The position numbers and the translations under genes are program-made. This document shows positions 50,010 to 59,454 of a stretch of DNA of 64,000 bases, piece by piece. The notes under the pieces were generated by a model, which worked only from the letters and a program-made list of their open reading frames with translations, was not told where the DNA came from and searched no databases. Origin of the DNA: Paenibacillus tyrphae (lineage in GTDB: Bacteria > Bacillota > Bacilli > Paenibacillales > NBRC-103111); contig NZ_JAMZAW010000019.1 in the NCBI RefSeq assembly GCF_024158745.1, positions 62,001-126,000 on the forward strand, written 5' to 3'. How positions within the stretch are numbered: position 1 is the stretch's first letter; each line of letters begins with the position of its first letter.

Positions 50010-50420
50010 ATGGAACAGGAACAGGAATATATTTTAGTATCGGCTCCCAACAAGCCCGGCGAAGCGTTTATCCGGCAGCTCAAATTCGGCAGCATTCCGT
50101 TCGCGGTCATCGTCAACAACAAAGCCGAACAGACCCGGCTGCAGGAGCTTGGGGTCGAGCGAATTGTGATGGTGGATACGAACGAGGAGAATACGTGGCT
50201 TGTCCCCGAATGGCCTGTCGGCAAAGTGTTTTTGTTCGAGAACAGCCTGGCCCTGTGCTGCCGCTATATTCGCATTTGCCGCTCCTGGACCTCGGAACCG
50301 CTGTATGTCATTACGCAATCGAACCATCCGCGCTTGATTTATAAAGGACTCGGTGCCAACTACGTGATTTATACGAACAGCGGCGAAGTATCGTTTCTGA
50401 TTCATTCGGCGCACGAATAG
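50010..50420 (+). CDS. uncharacterised protein under a c-di-AMP riboswitch
   Basis: A 136-aa soluble protein with GGAGGAG 6 bases before the ATG. I do not recognise it. Alternating strand/helix pattern (YILVSAPNKPGEAFIRQLKF, FAVIVNNKAEQTRLQELGVE, RIVMVDTNEENTW, PLYVITQSNHPRLIYKGLGA) suggests a small Rossmann-like fold, which would recall the RCK/KtrA-type potassium regulators that are usual targets of this riboswitch, but the glycine motif is missing. No signal or membrane segment. It converges with the dioxygenase gene, one base apart. Confidence 0.75.
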   Translation: MEQEQEYILVSAPNKPGEAFIRQLKFGSIPFAVIVNNKAEQTRLQELGVERIVMVDTNEENTWLVPEWPVGKVFLFENSLALCCRYIRICRSWTSEPLYVITQSNHPRLIYKGLGANYVIYTNSGEVSFLIHSAHE

Positions 50421-50421
50421 G

Positions 50422-51192
50422 CTAACTGAACATCCACGCGCCGAGACTGAGCGTCCCGTACTGATACTTCTGGTACAGCAGCTTCGCCCGCCGGCTGCGG
50501 TCCGCCGCGCCCATCGCAATCAGCAGAGGCACGAAGTGCTCCGCCGTCGGCACGGCCAAGGAAGCATGCGGCGCCTGCCGCTCGTAATCGAACAAGGCAT
50601 CCGAATCCCATACCGTAATCCGGTCGTACAGCCAGGCGTCGAATTGCTTGGCCCACAGCTCGGCGGCATCGTCCTGCCAATGCAGCTTGCCAAGATGATG
50701 TACCGTCCCGCCACTGCCGACGATCATGATCCCCTCGCTGCGCAAAGCCTGGAGTGCACGGCCGATCCGGTACTGTTCTTCCGGCACCAGCAGCGGATTC
50801 ACGGACAAGTGGACGACGGGCACGTCCGCCGCGGGATGCATGAGCGAGAGCAGTGTCCATACGCCGTGATCGAGCCCCCGGGTATCGTCCAGCGCGCAGG
50901 CGATCCCTTCGGCATCAAGCAGCCGTCGAATGCCCATAGCGAGCAAAATATTCCCTTTCGCAGGATAAGATATACCGTACAGCTTCTCCGGAAACCCGAA
51001 AAAATCGTGCAGCGTATCCGGCTCGGCCGCCGCGCCGATCGTCTGGACTTCGCTTTGCCAATGGGCGCTGAATACGACAATTCCCTTGGGATTTGGCAGC
51101 TGCGCCCCGAGCGCTCTCAAGAAACGGGAATAGCTATGCGGCTCCGTCACAAGTGTCGGCAAGCCATGACCTAAAAAAAAGGACGGATACAT
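50422..51192 (-). CDS. DODA-type extradiol aromatic ring-opening dioxygenase (YgiD-like)
   Basis: A 256-aa LigB-family enzyme. Metal and active-site residues are present: FFLGHGLP near residue 8, VFSAHWQSE near 44, RGLDHGVWTLLSLM near 108, GSGGTVHHLGKL near 160 and AEHFVPLLIAMG near 220. Family members are Zn- or Fe-dependent 4,5-DOPA or related catechol dioxygenases; the physiological substrate in bacteria is usually unknown. AAGGAG is 12 bases before the start. A TATAAT lies upstream (51291-51296, minus). Confidence 0.9.
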   Translation of the reverse strand: MYPSFFLGHGLPTLVTEPHSYSRFLRALGAQLPNPKGIVVFSAHWQSEVQTIGAAAEPDTLHDFFGFPEKLYGISYPAKGNILLAMGIRRLLDAEGIACALDDTRGLDHGVWTLLSLMHPAADVPVVHLSVNPLLVPEEQYRIGRALQALRSEGIMIVGSGGTVHHLGKLHWQDDAAELWAKQFDAWLYDRITVWDSDALFDYERQAPHASLAVPTAEHFVPLLIAMGAADRSRRAKLLYQKYQYGTLSLGAWMFS

Positions 51193-51333
51193 TCGCGCAT
51201 CATTCTCCTTTTCGATGAGCTGCTCCGGGCGGCAAAGCCTTGCGGCTGCCAGGGCCCTTGCGGCGTTACACCCGGCGGGATGCCAGATCCATTATATCGT
51301 ATTCATCCGCTGACGGAGAGGAACCAATCCGCT

Positions 51334-51876
51334 TCAGCTCCAGAGTTCAATCCGGCTGGTCGATACGGCAATCGCGCCGGCGTTGAACAGAACGGGCAGC
51401 TCCTCCTTCTTTTCGACGAATCCGCCCAAAATGATATCGAGCCCCGTTTCGTTTTTGATCAAGTTGAGTTTGGGATAAGAGAAGCTCGGTAAAATCTCGA
51501 TATAGTCCGGCTTCACTTGAGCGGCCGAATTAATAATCGTGCGGATTGAGTGGGAGTCGATAATGAAGCCGCGCTGAATGGCGCTCAGTCCGTATTTTTT
51601 GGCGTGAAGCAGGCACGACGTCCGGGTACTGATGATCCCGTCGATTTTAATCACCTTGGATAAAAAATGAATCGAAGCTTCGTCGTCTTTAATCCCTTTC
51701 ACCATCTCCAGGTGAAGGTATATTTTTTTGTTCGCCTGCTTGACCGCCCCTACGATGCTTTGTAATTGGATTAATTCCCCTTCCAGCAGAAAAATGACCT
51801 CATGCGGCGAAGCGAGCGCCTTCTCTAATTCTTTAAATCCCCGGACAGCGGGAATCATGGTGTTCGGCTTCAACAT
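51334..51876 (-). CDS. glpP: glycerol uptake antiterminator GlpP
   Basis: A 180-aa protein starting MLKPNTMIPAVRGFKELEKA (GAAGGAGG upstream). It matches GlpP of Bacillus: FLLEGELIQLQSIVGAVKQA, KKIYLHLEMVKGIKDDEASI, IDGIISTRTSCLLHAKKYGL, then YIEILPSFSYPKLN and a C-terminal phosphate-binding GGFVEKKEELPVLFNAGAIA. GlpP binds glycerol 3-phosphate and the leader of glp mRNAs, allowing read-through of a terminator. Here it lies after glpK, whereas in B. subtilis it precedes glpF. A hairpin near 52005-52045 separates it from glpK. Confidence 0.93.
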   Translation of the reverse strand: MLKPNTMIPAVRGFKELEKALASPHEVIFLLEGELIQLQSIVGAVKQANKKIYLHLEMVKGIKDDEASIHFLSKVIKIDGIISTRTSCLLHAKKYGLSAIQRGFIIDSHSIRTIINSAAQVKPDYIEILPSFSYPKLNLIKNETGLDIILGGFVEKKEELPVLFNAGAIAVSTSRIELWS

Positions 51877-52003
51877 AATATCCTCCTTCGATAAAAATAT
51901 GAGTTCTCTCATGATGCGGATGATACTATCATAAACGAAAATAGAATGAATTATTTAGAATTTTTTAACACGCCGCTCCCGGTTCGGAAAACAAGCGAAA
52001 CCG

Positions 52004-52046
52004 TGCTGCCGCCCTTCTCCTGAAGAAGGGTGCGACAGCACGGCCC
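52004..52046 (-). terminator. terminator-like hairpin between glpK and glpP
   Basis: On the minus strand CCGTGCTGTCGCACCCTTCT pairs with AGAAGGGCGGCAGCACGG, followed by TTTCGCTTGTTTTCC. The T-run is broken, so read-through into glpP is possible. Confidence 0.55.
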
Positions 52047-52055
52047 GGTCACTGC

Positions 52056-53609
<1,554 letters not shown>

Positions 53610-54320
53610 TTAGCTTCCGAAAACCGCATAATAAAATAGCGTTCCGAGCGAGCCGCCAACCAGCGGACCGACGATCGGAATCCAGGCATAGCCCCAGTCC
53701 GAAGAGCCCTTCTTCCCGAGCGGCAATACTGCATGCGCGATGCGCGGACCCAGATCGCGGGCCGGATTCATCGCATAACCGGTCGTGCCTCCGAACGAAA
53801 GACCGACGCCGACCAGCAGGAAGCCGACGACAAACGGGTTCAAGCCGTCCGTAAATTTGTTGGCGCCGATCGCCAAAATGCAGACAAATAAAATAAACGT
53901 AGCCAGCACTTCGCTGATCAGGTTCGCGAACGGGCTGCGGATGGCAGGTCCTGTCGCGAAGGTTCCGAGCTTCGCCCCGGTATCCTCGGTCGCTTTCCAG
54001 TGCGGCAAATATTGCAGCCACACCAGGCAAGCTCCTAAAAACGCTCCGATGAATTGTGCGGCAATATAAGACGGAACCTTCTCCCAAGGGAATTGTCCGG
54101 CCATGGCCAGCCCGATGGTAAAGGCGGGATTCAAGTGCGCGCCGCTGATCCGGCCGACCGCAAAAATCGCAATGGCGAGCGCGAGCCCCCAGCCCATCGC
54201 GATGACAATCCAGCCCGAATTCTGTGCTTTGGATTTGTTCAGACTCACTCCGGCACATACCCCATCGCCGAATAAAATTAAAAGCATCGTCCCCAGCAAT
54301 TCCCCCATAAACGGAGTCAT
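53610..54320 (-). CDS. glpF: glycerol uptake facilitator (aquaglyceroporin)
   Basis: A 236-aa MIP-family channel starting MTPFMGELLGTMLLILFGDG, chosen for GGGAGG upstream. Both pore motifs are present: ISGAHLNPAFTIG near residue 60 and GYAMNPARDLGPR near 180 (the Asp after the second NPAR is typical of glycerol channels). Six membrane segments plus two half-helices. First gene of the glpFK operon, preceded by a promoter, a large leader terminator and a cre-like site. Confidence 0.96.
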   Translation of the reverse strand: MTPFMGELLGTMLLILFGDGVCAGVSLNKSKAQNSGWIVIAMGWGLALAIAIFAVGRISGAHLNPAFTIGLAMAGQFPWEKVPSYIAAQFIGAFLGACLVWLQYLPHWKATEDTGAKLGTFATGPAIRSPFANLISEVLATFILFVCILAIGANKFTDGLNPFVVGFLLVGVGLSFGGTTGYAMNPARDLGPRIAHAVLPLGKKGSSDWGYAWIPIVGPLVGGSLGTLFYYAVFGS

Positions 54321-54350
54321 CGGCCTACCTCCCGGCATTATGTTTTGTTT

Positions 54351-54364
54351 TGTAAACCCTTTCA
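54351..54364 (-). promoter_or_regulatory. cre-like site in the glpF leader
   Basis: On the minus strand TGAAAGGGTTTACA, one mismatch from the cre consensus. It lies about 30 bp before the glpF start codon and after the leader terminator, where CcpA could act as a roadblock. Confidence 0.45.
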
Positions 54365-54471
54365 AACTTTCGCTTTAAAGAAAGACTTCCCCACTTAATT
54401 GATCATAGGTCAATATGTTTTGCACCCGAGCCCTTGCATGAAGAGCCCCTCCTTTCCAGGATAAGACAAAA

Positions 54472-54521
54472 AACAGCCACGATCCGAAATGTGGAAAGCT
54501 CCACTTTGGATGATGGCTGTT
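54472..54521 (-). terminator. leader terminator of glpFK, target of GlpP antitermination
   Basis: On the minus strand AACAGCCATCATCC pairs with GGATCGTGGCTGTT, with an inner GTGGA/TCCAC hairpin, followed by TTTTTTG. It lies between the glpF promoter and gene. Such a long leader hairpin is the known site of GlpP action in B. subtilis glp operons. Confidence 0.85.
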
Positions 54522-54560
54522 CTCATCTTCTCACAGCAAAACTGTTTACTTGTGATCTTT

Positions 54561-54589
54561 ATTATAGTATAAGCGCATCGTTTCGTAAA
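54561..54589 (-). promoter_or_regulatory. promoter of the glpFK operon
   Basis: On the minus strand TTTACG, 17 bases, TATAAT, about 40 bases before the leader terminator. Confidence 0.7.
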
Positions 54590-54736
54590 CCCTGTATCCC
54601 TAAAATTCAATTATTTGAATGCTATGCCAATTGCACCCTAAACAATCCGTATCTTGTTAAAGAAAATCGGATTTACCGTTGTCCACCGTTTTTATGATAC
54701 GATGGATGGAAGAAGAAGCAGGACAGGAGGCAAGAC

Positions 54737-55336
54737 ATGCGCAAGCTCGTATTTTTCCTGGGTCCCGCCGGTGCGGGCAAGACGACCTTGGCCAAAGCCT
54801 TGGTTCGCAGGCGCCATGCGGCTTTGTTCGACATGGACACCTTATCCCGGCCCGCATCGGAGGCGATTATGACCCTCTCCGGGCTTGACCCGAACGACCG
54901 CGATTCCGACGTTTACAAAATACGCTGCCGGGATCTGGGCTACCGCATCACGATGGACGCCGCTCTGGAAAATGTGGACCTCGGCGTGAACGTGTTCGTC
55001 ATCGGTCCTTTTACCCGGGAGCTCGAAGATCCGGCATGGCCGGAGAAGGAGCTGCTGCGGATCGGCGCGTCGCTGAACGACGTAGACGTCAAAGCGATCC
55101 TCGTCTCGCTTCCCGGCGAGCAGCATTACCGCGAGCGCATTCGGGACCGGGGCTTGGCCCTGGATGCGTGGAAGCTGGAGAACTGGAGCGAATTCAGCCG
55201 CTCCCTTGCGGTTCGGGAAATCCGGTGGAAGCTGCCGGCTTCCTCAATTCTCCCGTTCGATAACGCAGGCCCCCTCTTGGAAGAAAAGCTGCGGCAGGTC
55301 GAGCGGTTTATTTACGGAGATGAACCGGAGGACTAG
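54737..55336 (+). CDS. P-loop kinase / AAA-type ATPase, zeta-toxin-like small kinase
   Basis: A 199-aa protein with AGGAGG 6 bases upstream and a promoter-like TTTACC-N16-TATGAT just before. Walker A FFLGPAGAGKTTLAKALVRR opens the protein; LFDMDTLSRPASEAIM near residue 30 and VNVFVIGPFTRELED near 85 are typical of the gluconate-kinase/zeta-like P-loop group. The LID-like region is RERIRDRGLALDAWKLENW. Substrate unknown; a small-molecule phosphotransferase is most likely. It converges with thioredoxin across a repeat element. Confidence 0.82.
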   Translation: MRKLVFFLGPAGAGKTTLAKALVRRRHAALFDMDTLSRPASEAIMTLSGLDPNDRDSDVYKIRCRDLGYRITMDAALENVDLGVNVFVIGPFTRELEDPAWPEKELLRIGASLNDVDVKAILVSLPGEQHYRERIRDRGLALDAWKLENWSEFSRSLAVREIRWKLPASSILPFDNAGPLLEEKLRQVERFIYGDEPED

Positions 55337-55358
55337 ATCGAAGCTCTTGCCTAAAAGC

Positions 55359-55624
55359 AAAAGGTCCCTTGTTTTCGAGGGGCCTCAGAGTGTTGAGAAA
55401 CTTTAGCAGTAGAAAATCTCCGACAAATAGAGGTGGGGTATATCCCGTAAGAGTTTACGTCCGCCTTTGAAGCCCGTGAAAATACCACTAATTCTAATCA
55501 AGTTCACGGGTTTCAAGAGCGGCTGGAGGGATATACCCCACCGGCGTATGCTGAGAATTTTATACGCGAAGCGGGTTTCTCAACAAGCTAAAAGGCCCCT
55601 CGTGTTTCCGAAGGGGCCTTTTAG
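55359..55624. repeat. nested-palindrome repeat element, copy 2
   Basis: A roughly 266-bp element with the same plan as 21103-21366. Terminal hairpins: left AAGGTCCCTT-gttttcg-AGGGGCCT, right AAAAGGCCCCT-cgtgtttccg-AAGGGGCCTTTT. Then come GAGTGTTGAGAAACTT against GTTTCTCAACAAGC, AGGTGGGGTATATCCC against GGGATATACCCCACC, and an inner GAAGCCCGTGAA against TTCACGGGTTTC. The block CCCCACCNNCGTATG is shared by both copies. It again lies between two convergent genes. Confidence 0.75.
55590..55622. terminator. bidirectional terminator at the right end of repeat copy 2
   Basis: AAAAGGCCCCT and AAGGGGCCTTTT pair around a 10-base loop, giving a T-run for each strand. It can end both the kinase and the thioredoxin transcripts. 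Confidence 0.8.
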
Positions 55625-55632
55625 CGCTATCA

Positions 55633-55947
55633 TTACAGCTGCGCTTGCACCCAAGCTTCCAGCTCCGTCAGCGGACGGACGCCTACTTGCGTACCGACCT
55701 CGACGCCGTTTTTGAACAGCTTCAGCGTCGGAATGCTCATCACGCCGTATTGTCCCGCCGTTTCCGGATTGTCGTCTACGTTCACCTTCGCAATCTTCAC
55801 CGAATCGCCGAGCTTGCCGTTCAGCTCCTCAAGTACGGGAGCGATCATTTTGCAAGGACCGCACCAAGGCGCCCAAAAATCGACCAGCACCACACCTTCT
55901 TGAATCGCATCTTTAAACTCCGCATCTTTGACATTGACAATAGCCAT
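55633..55947 (-). CDS. trxA: thioredoxin
   Basis: A 104-aa protein starting MAIVNVKDAEF, with AAGGAG 8 bases upstream. It has the active site FWAPWCGPCKMIAPVLEEL near residue 28 and the conserved cis-Pro in MSIPTLKLFKNG. Length and motifs are those of classical TrxA. It follows the IDEAL-domain gene by 29 bases and is probably in one transcript with it and perhaps with the Rrf2-type regulator. Confidence 0.97.
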   Translation of the reverse strand: MAIVNVKDAEFKDAIQEGVVLVDFWAPWCGPCKMIAPVLEELNGKLGDSVKIAKVNVDDNPETAGQYGVMSIPTLKLFKNGVEVGTQVGVRPLTELEAWVQAQL

Positions 55948-55976
55948 CTCAACCACTCCTTAGGTTAATTTTAGGT

Positions 55977-56396
55977 TTAACGCAGGTTCTCCAGATTGAA
56001 TCCAAACGGAAACCGGGAGGCGGGAGCCTTCCACCCGCTCGGTCCGGGAAGGCTCGGCTTCCGCCCTCCCGCCGCTTGCGCGGATGCCGAGGGCAGCATG
56101 GCGCTCAACTCTTCAAACCATGCCTGATCCCGGGTTTGCAGCGCCAGCTCGATCAGATCGTGCAGCGCCACTTCGTCCGCAAGCAGCCCGTCGGGCTCGG
56201 GCAGCCGGGTTACTTTCGACTGCCGGGCCTCCGTCACAAAGCCTACCGCTTCGGCGCGGTCGCATTGCGTAATCCGAACCCGCAGCGCGCCATTTCCATC
56301 CGTCCATTCGACGTATCCGATAAACCTTTCGTCCTTCCAGGAAGTCCCGCTAACCCAGTCGCCTTCCCGAATCAGCCCATGATTTGCAGCTGCCAT
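55977..56396 (-). CDS. IDEAL-domain protein
   Basis: A 139-aa protein starting MAAANHGLIREGDWVSG (GGGAGG 9 bases upstream). The N-terminal half is a small beta-rich domain (DERFIGYVEWTDGNGALRVR). Residues 78-100 (DEVALHDLIELALQTRDQAW) match the IDEAL motif, known in short Firmicute proteins of the YpiB/ComK-type group. The C-terminal 40 residues are low-complexity (Ala, Gly, Pro). Function unknown. It is upstream of trxA and downstream of the Rrf2-type gene. Confidence 0.78.
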   Translation of the reverse strand: MAAANHGLIREGDWVSGTSWKDERFIGYVEWTDGNGALRVRITQCDRAEAVGFVTEARQSKVTRLPEPDGLLADEVALHDLIELALQTRDQAWFEELSAMLPSASAQAAGGRKPSLPGPSGWKAPASRFPFGFNLENLR

Positions 56397-56434
56397 GTTG
56401 ATCACCCTCCCTTTTTAACACCATTAAACGGTTA

Positions 56435-56458
56435 TGAAACCTTTGAAACGACTGAAAC
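56435..56458 (-). repeat. three direct TGAAAC repeats at 9-bp period
   Basis: TGAAAC begins at 56435, 56444 and 56453 (GTTTCA on the coding strand), in the gap between the Rrf2-type gene and the IDEAL gene. The regular period suggests a multi-site regulator contact or an RNA-binding array. Confidence 0.55.
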
Positions 56459-56487
56459 TATTTTGATAACAGTTGTGTTAAAAAAAA

Positions 56488-56919
56488 TTAGCTCTTTCTC
56501 TGCTGCTTCGCGAGGACGCGTTCCAGCACGTCTTGAATCGTCAGCCGCTGGAGGTACGTCAGCATCTGCTCCTCTGCTTCCGTGAATATATGATCCATCA
56601 CCTCGGTCATATTGCAGGCGACGAGGCAATCCTCCTCCACATTCCCCGAGCACCAGGACGGCTTAATCGAACCGAACGATGTGGCGCGGTAAATCTCGGC
56701 AAGCGTGACCTCGTCCGGCTGGCAGCTTAACGCAAATCCTCCGCCGCTGCCTTCCTTGGTCGTCACGTACCCCTGCTTGCGCAGACATCCCATCACCTTG
56801 CGTACACGGGCCGGATGCGTATCCACATTGTGGGCGATCATATCGCTGGTGGCCATATGATCCGGCCGATAGGCGAGCAGCACGAGGCTGTGGACGGCAA
56901 TCGTAAATTCGCTGTTCAC
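56488..56919 (-). CDS. Rrf2-family transcriptional regulator with three cysteines
   Basis: A 143-aa regulator that starts at GTG (NSEFTIAVHSLVLLAYRPD), with GGGAGC 6 bases upstream; the longer frame would run through the promoter. The winged helix reads MATSDMIAHNVDTHPARVRK and LRKQGYVTTKEGSGGGFALS. Cys residues occur in SWCSGNVEEDCLVACNMTEV, i.e. C-x7-C-x3-C, where IscR and NsrR bind a cluster, though the spacing is different. A redox or nitric-oxide sensing role fits the neighbouring thioredoxin. Weak similarity to the YwgB/YwnA group, which lacks clusters, cannot be excluded. Confidence 0.88.
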   Translation of the reverse strand: MNSEFTIAVHSLVLLAYRPDHMATSDMIAHNVDTHPARVRKVMGCLRKQGYVTTKEGSGGGFALSCQPDEVTLAEIYRATSFGSIKPSWCSGNVEEDCLVACNMTEVMDHIFTEAEEQMLTYLQRLTIQDVLERVLAKQQRKS

Positions 56920-56953
56920 CGGGCGGCTCCCTTCTCTCCGTTCGCTTACTGTA

Positions 56954-56982
56954 ATTATAATAATAACAGTTACTTTTGTCAA
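56954..56982 (-). promoter_or_regulatory. consensus promoter of the Rrf2-type gene
   Basis: On the minus strand TTGACA, 17 bases, TATAAT: a perfect sigma-A promoter. AACTGTTAT within the spacer occurs again at about 56464-56472, upstream of the IDEAL gene, and may be a site of the regulator. Confidence 0.8.
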
Positions 56983-57018
56983 TCCGCTTATGCACGGGTT
57001 TTCCGAACGACAAAAACA

Positions 57019-57050
57019 GAGCCGTCCCTTACTTATCCGGGAATCGGCTC
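57019..57050 (-). terminator. terminator of the Gln-rich protein gene
   Basis: On the minus strand GAGCCG-attcccggataagtaaggga-CGGCTC followed by TGTTTTTG. Confidence 0.75.
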
Positions 57051-57067
57051 CGTTCGCATGTGCCCGA

Positions 57068-57394
57068 TTATTGATAGAAGTTACTGCGGGCGAAGTTTTG
57101 ATTTTGCTGCGATTGAAAGCTCGCTTGATTAAACTGTGCGACCGTTTGCTCCAGCTGGTTGCAAATTTGCGCCATTTGCTGCATTTGTTGTACCGCCGTC
57201 TGGTGGCCTTGCAGTGCCGTTTGAATCACTTGCACCGCATGCTGCTCACGCTGCGACAAAATTTGCAGCTGCTGCGCATTTTGCTGCTCTTGCTGGAGCA
57301 GACGCTGGTAATTCGCGCTCGCTTGATCTGTTTGCTGGATCAATTGTTGAATCATTTGCTGGCATTGGTTCAATTGCTGAGTAGCGTTGAACAT
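57068..57394 (-). CDS. glutamine-rich coiled-coil protein of unknown function
   Basis: A 108-aa protein with GGAGG 10 bases before the ATG and its own terminator. About 38 of 108 residues are Gln, arranged in a heptad-like helical pattern (QQMIQQLIQQTDQASANYQR, QEQQNAQQLQILSQ). Two Cys (positions 11 and about 79) could form disulphides. There is no signal peptide. I do not recognise it; small Gln-rich proteins in spore-formers are sometimes coat components, which is only a suggestion. Confidence 0.75.
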   Translation of the reverse strand: MFNATQQLNQCQQMIQQLIQQTDQASANYQRLLQQEQQNAQQLQILSQREQHAVQVIQTALQGHQTAVQQMQQMAQICNQLEQTVAQFNQASFQSQQNQNFARSNFYQ

Positions 57395-57524
57395 GGACGG
57401 AATTCCTCCTTGGCATGCTTTCTGGAAATGGTTGGCTTCTTTTTCAGCCCATTTTAGTATGCATGCTCCCTTTCGTCCCTATTCATCCCTACGCAAAAAA
57501 TTTTTTTGCCGCTCCCGACCTCGC

Positions 57525-58328
57525 TTACAGCGTCCATTCCTCCGACAACTGCACGTACAGCTCGATCAAAAAAGCCGTCGACTGGGCCGCATACAGCTCC
57601 CGTTCCAGCTCCAGCTTGGTTCCGAGCCGCTCGGCCACCTGCCTGGAGAGCTCCTCCCGCTTGAACTTATCCAGCGAGGGGAGGCGCTCCACGAACGTGG
57701 ACAGAAGCAGCCAATCTTCCCGCTCGATCCGCCTGCGGAACGCTTCAGACAGCTTCAGTTCATACGTCAGGCGAATGCGATTCTTGGCCAGCCACTTCTG
57801 AGTCCGCTTGCGAAGAGCAAGCCGTTCATGCTGCATATCCCGGATGACGAGCGTGCCTGCCGCCAGATCGCCGATCCGTTTGTCCATCGGATGGAAGAAC
57901 ATCCACAGCATGCCGACAAAATAAAAGGATGGCAAAAAATCGATCAGCCGGAAAAAATTGCGGATGATCGCCGACAGCAGCGTAAGCGGCTGGCCGTTCT
58001 CTTGAATGACGCGCAGGCCCAGCCATTTTTTTCCGAACGTTTGCCCGCCCATATAATATTCCGTCAACGCATAGTAGCCGCCGATCAATAAAAAGCTGAG
58101 CACGATCAGGAAAGCCGCGGCATATTCTCCAAGCGCATCGTCCAGGCCGATGTCCAGCAGCATCAGGATCAAACCGACCAACAGGCTAATTGCCCCAAAG
58201 GCTGCCAGCAGCAGCAAGTTGTCTATGAGCTGAGCGGCCGTCCGGCTGCCGATTCCCGCCGTCCGAAACTGGAGCCGGACATGCTCCGGCGTCACGATCG
58301 AAGCTTCCCTGATATTCACCTCGTTCAT
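57525..58328 (-). CDS. RDD-family membrane protein
   Basis: A 267-aa protein starting MNEVNIREASIVTPEHVRLQ (GGAGGAG 7 bases upstream). The RDD domain (about 25-170) has GIGSRTAAQLIDNLLLLAAF at the first segment, GQTFGKKWLGLRVI near 105 and RLIDFLPSFYFVGMLWMFF. The C-terminal 90 residues are soluble and helical. RDD proteins are poorly understood; some transport ions. It is divergent from the SpoIIM-type gene with 73 bases between. Confidence 0.9.
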   Translation of the reverse strand: MNEVNIREASIVTPEHVRLQFRTAGIGSRTAAQLIDNLLLLAAFGAISLLVGLILMLLDIGLDDALGEYAAAFLIVLSFLLIGGYYALTEYYMGGQTFGKKWLGLRVIQENGQPLTLLSAIIRNFFRLIDFLPSFYFVGMLWMFFHPMDKRIGDLAAGTLVIRDMQHERLALRKRTQKWLAKNRIRLTYELKLSEAFRRRIEREDWLLLSTFVERLPSLDKFKREELSRQVAERLGTKLELERELYAAQSTAFLIELYVQLSEEWTL

Positions 58329-58401
58329 TTCCCCGCTCCTCCTTTCCATTTTTGTGGTAATATTGAACTATTCGAGAGACGGAAGGAGATCGTTCGCACC
58401 T

Positions 58402-59454
58402 ATGAACATTCAGCACTTTATCCGCGAGCACAAGCCCGTATGGACCGAGCTTGACGGACTGCTGACCTTATTCGAGAAAAAGCGCCGCACAGTACAGGCC
58501 CCGCAGGTTGACCGGTTGACCTTCTTGTACCGGACAGCCTCCGCACATCTGGCCTACGCGCAAACGTACTACCCCGGCGATGAGATCGGGCTTTACCTCA
58601 ATCAGCTCGTGGCACGGGCGCACCATGCCCTGCATGCCGAACAGTGGAAAACGTCCCATCGGCTCGGTGATTTTTTCAAGCGCCGGTTTATCGGCTACGT
58701 GCTGGAACGCAAACGGTTCATTGCGCTTGCGTTTCTGCTGTTTATGGTCGGTGCGCTGTCCGGCTTCGCCGCCGTCTGGCAGGACCCGCTGAACCTGTAT
58801 GCGCTCGTATCCCCCGAGATGGCCGACGGCATCGATCCCCACTCGGTGGGTAAAAACCACAGCGAAGTGCAAAGCGCCGTCATGTCCACGTCCATCATGA
58901 CCAACAACATCCGGGTCGCCGTTCTTGCGTTCGTGAGCGGCATCACCTTCGGGCTGCTGACGGTCTATGTGCTGTTCTACAACGGCATCCTGATTGGCGC
59001 GCTCACCGCCGTTTTTTGGCAATCCGGCACAAGCTACGTGTTCTGGGCGTACATTTTGCCGCACGGCGTCATCGAGCTGACCGCCATCTTCATTGCCGGG
59101 GGCTCCGGCTTGTATATGGGCTACCGGATGATCAACCCCGGACCGTATACGCGAAAATATATGCTTCTGCGCTCCGTCAAGCAATCGGCGCTTCTGATGG
59201 TCGGAACCATTCCGCTGTTCGTCATTGCTGGCATTATCGAAGGCTATATTACGCCTTCCGGCTTGTCGCTGGAAACGAAGTATATCGTCGCGGGCGCCAC
59301 ACTGATTGCCCTGGCGCTGTATGTCGCTTACGGCCGGTTGAACGAACGCCGGCATACGCAGCTTGCGGCCGAAGGCGCCGTCCCGAAGGACGAAGCCGGG
59401 ACGAGGACGGACCTCTTCTCTTCCCCGGCCCCTATATCGAATCGTTCGATTTAA
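58402..59454 (+). CDS. SpoIIM-family membrane protein
   Basis: A 350-aa protein from MNIQHFIREHKPVWTELDGL; GGAG lies about 13 bases upstream, which is wide, so the start is fairly but not fully sure. The N-terminal soluble part of about 110 residues precedes the stage-II-sporulation-M domain (TNNIRVAVLAFVSGITFG, YNGILIGALTAVFWQSG, ILPHGVIELTAIFIAGGSGL). This is the longer, non-SpoIIM form commonly encoded with MoxR, DUF58 and RDD genes, as here, rather than true SpoIIM. Its 3' end overlaps the convergent DUF58 gene by 23 bases. Confidence 0.9.
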   Translation: MNIQHFIREHKPVWTELDGLLTLFEKKRRTVQAPQVDRLTFLYRTASAHLAYAQTYYPGDEIGLYLNQLVARAHHALHAEQWKTSHRLGDFFKRRFIGYVLERKRFIALAFLLFMVGALSGFAAVWQDPLNLYALVSPEMADGIDPHSVGKNHSEVQSAVMSTSIMTNNIRVAVLAFVSGITFGLLTVYVLFYNGILIGALTAVFWQSGTSYVFWAYILPHGVIELTAIFIAGGSGLYMGYRMINPGPYTRKYMLLRSVKQSALLMVGTIPLFVIAGIIEGYITPSGLSLETKYIVAGATLIALALYVAYGRLNERRHTQLAAEGAVPKDEAGTRTDLFSSPAPISNRSI

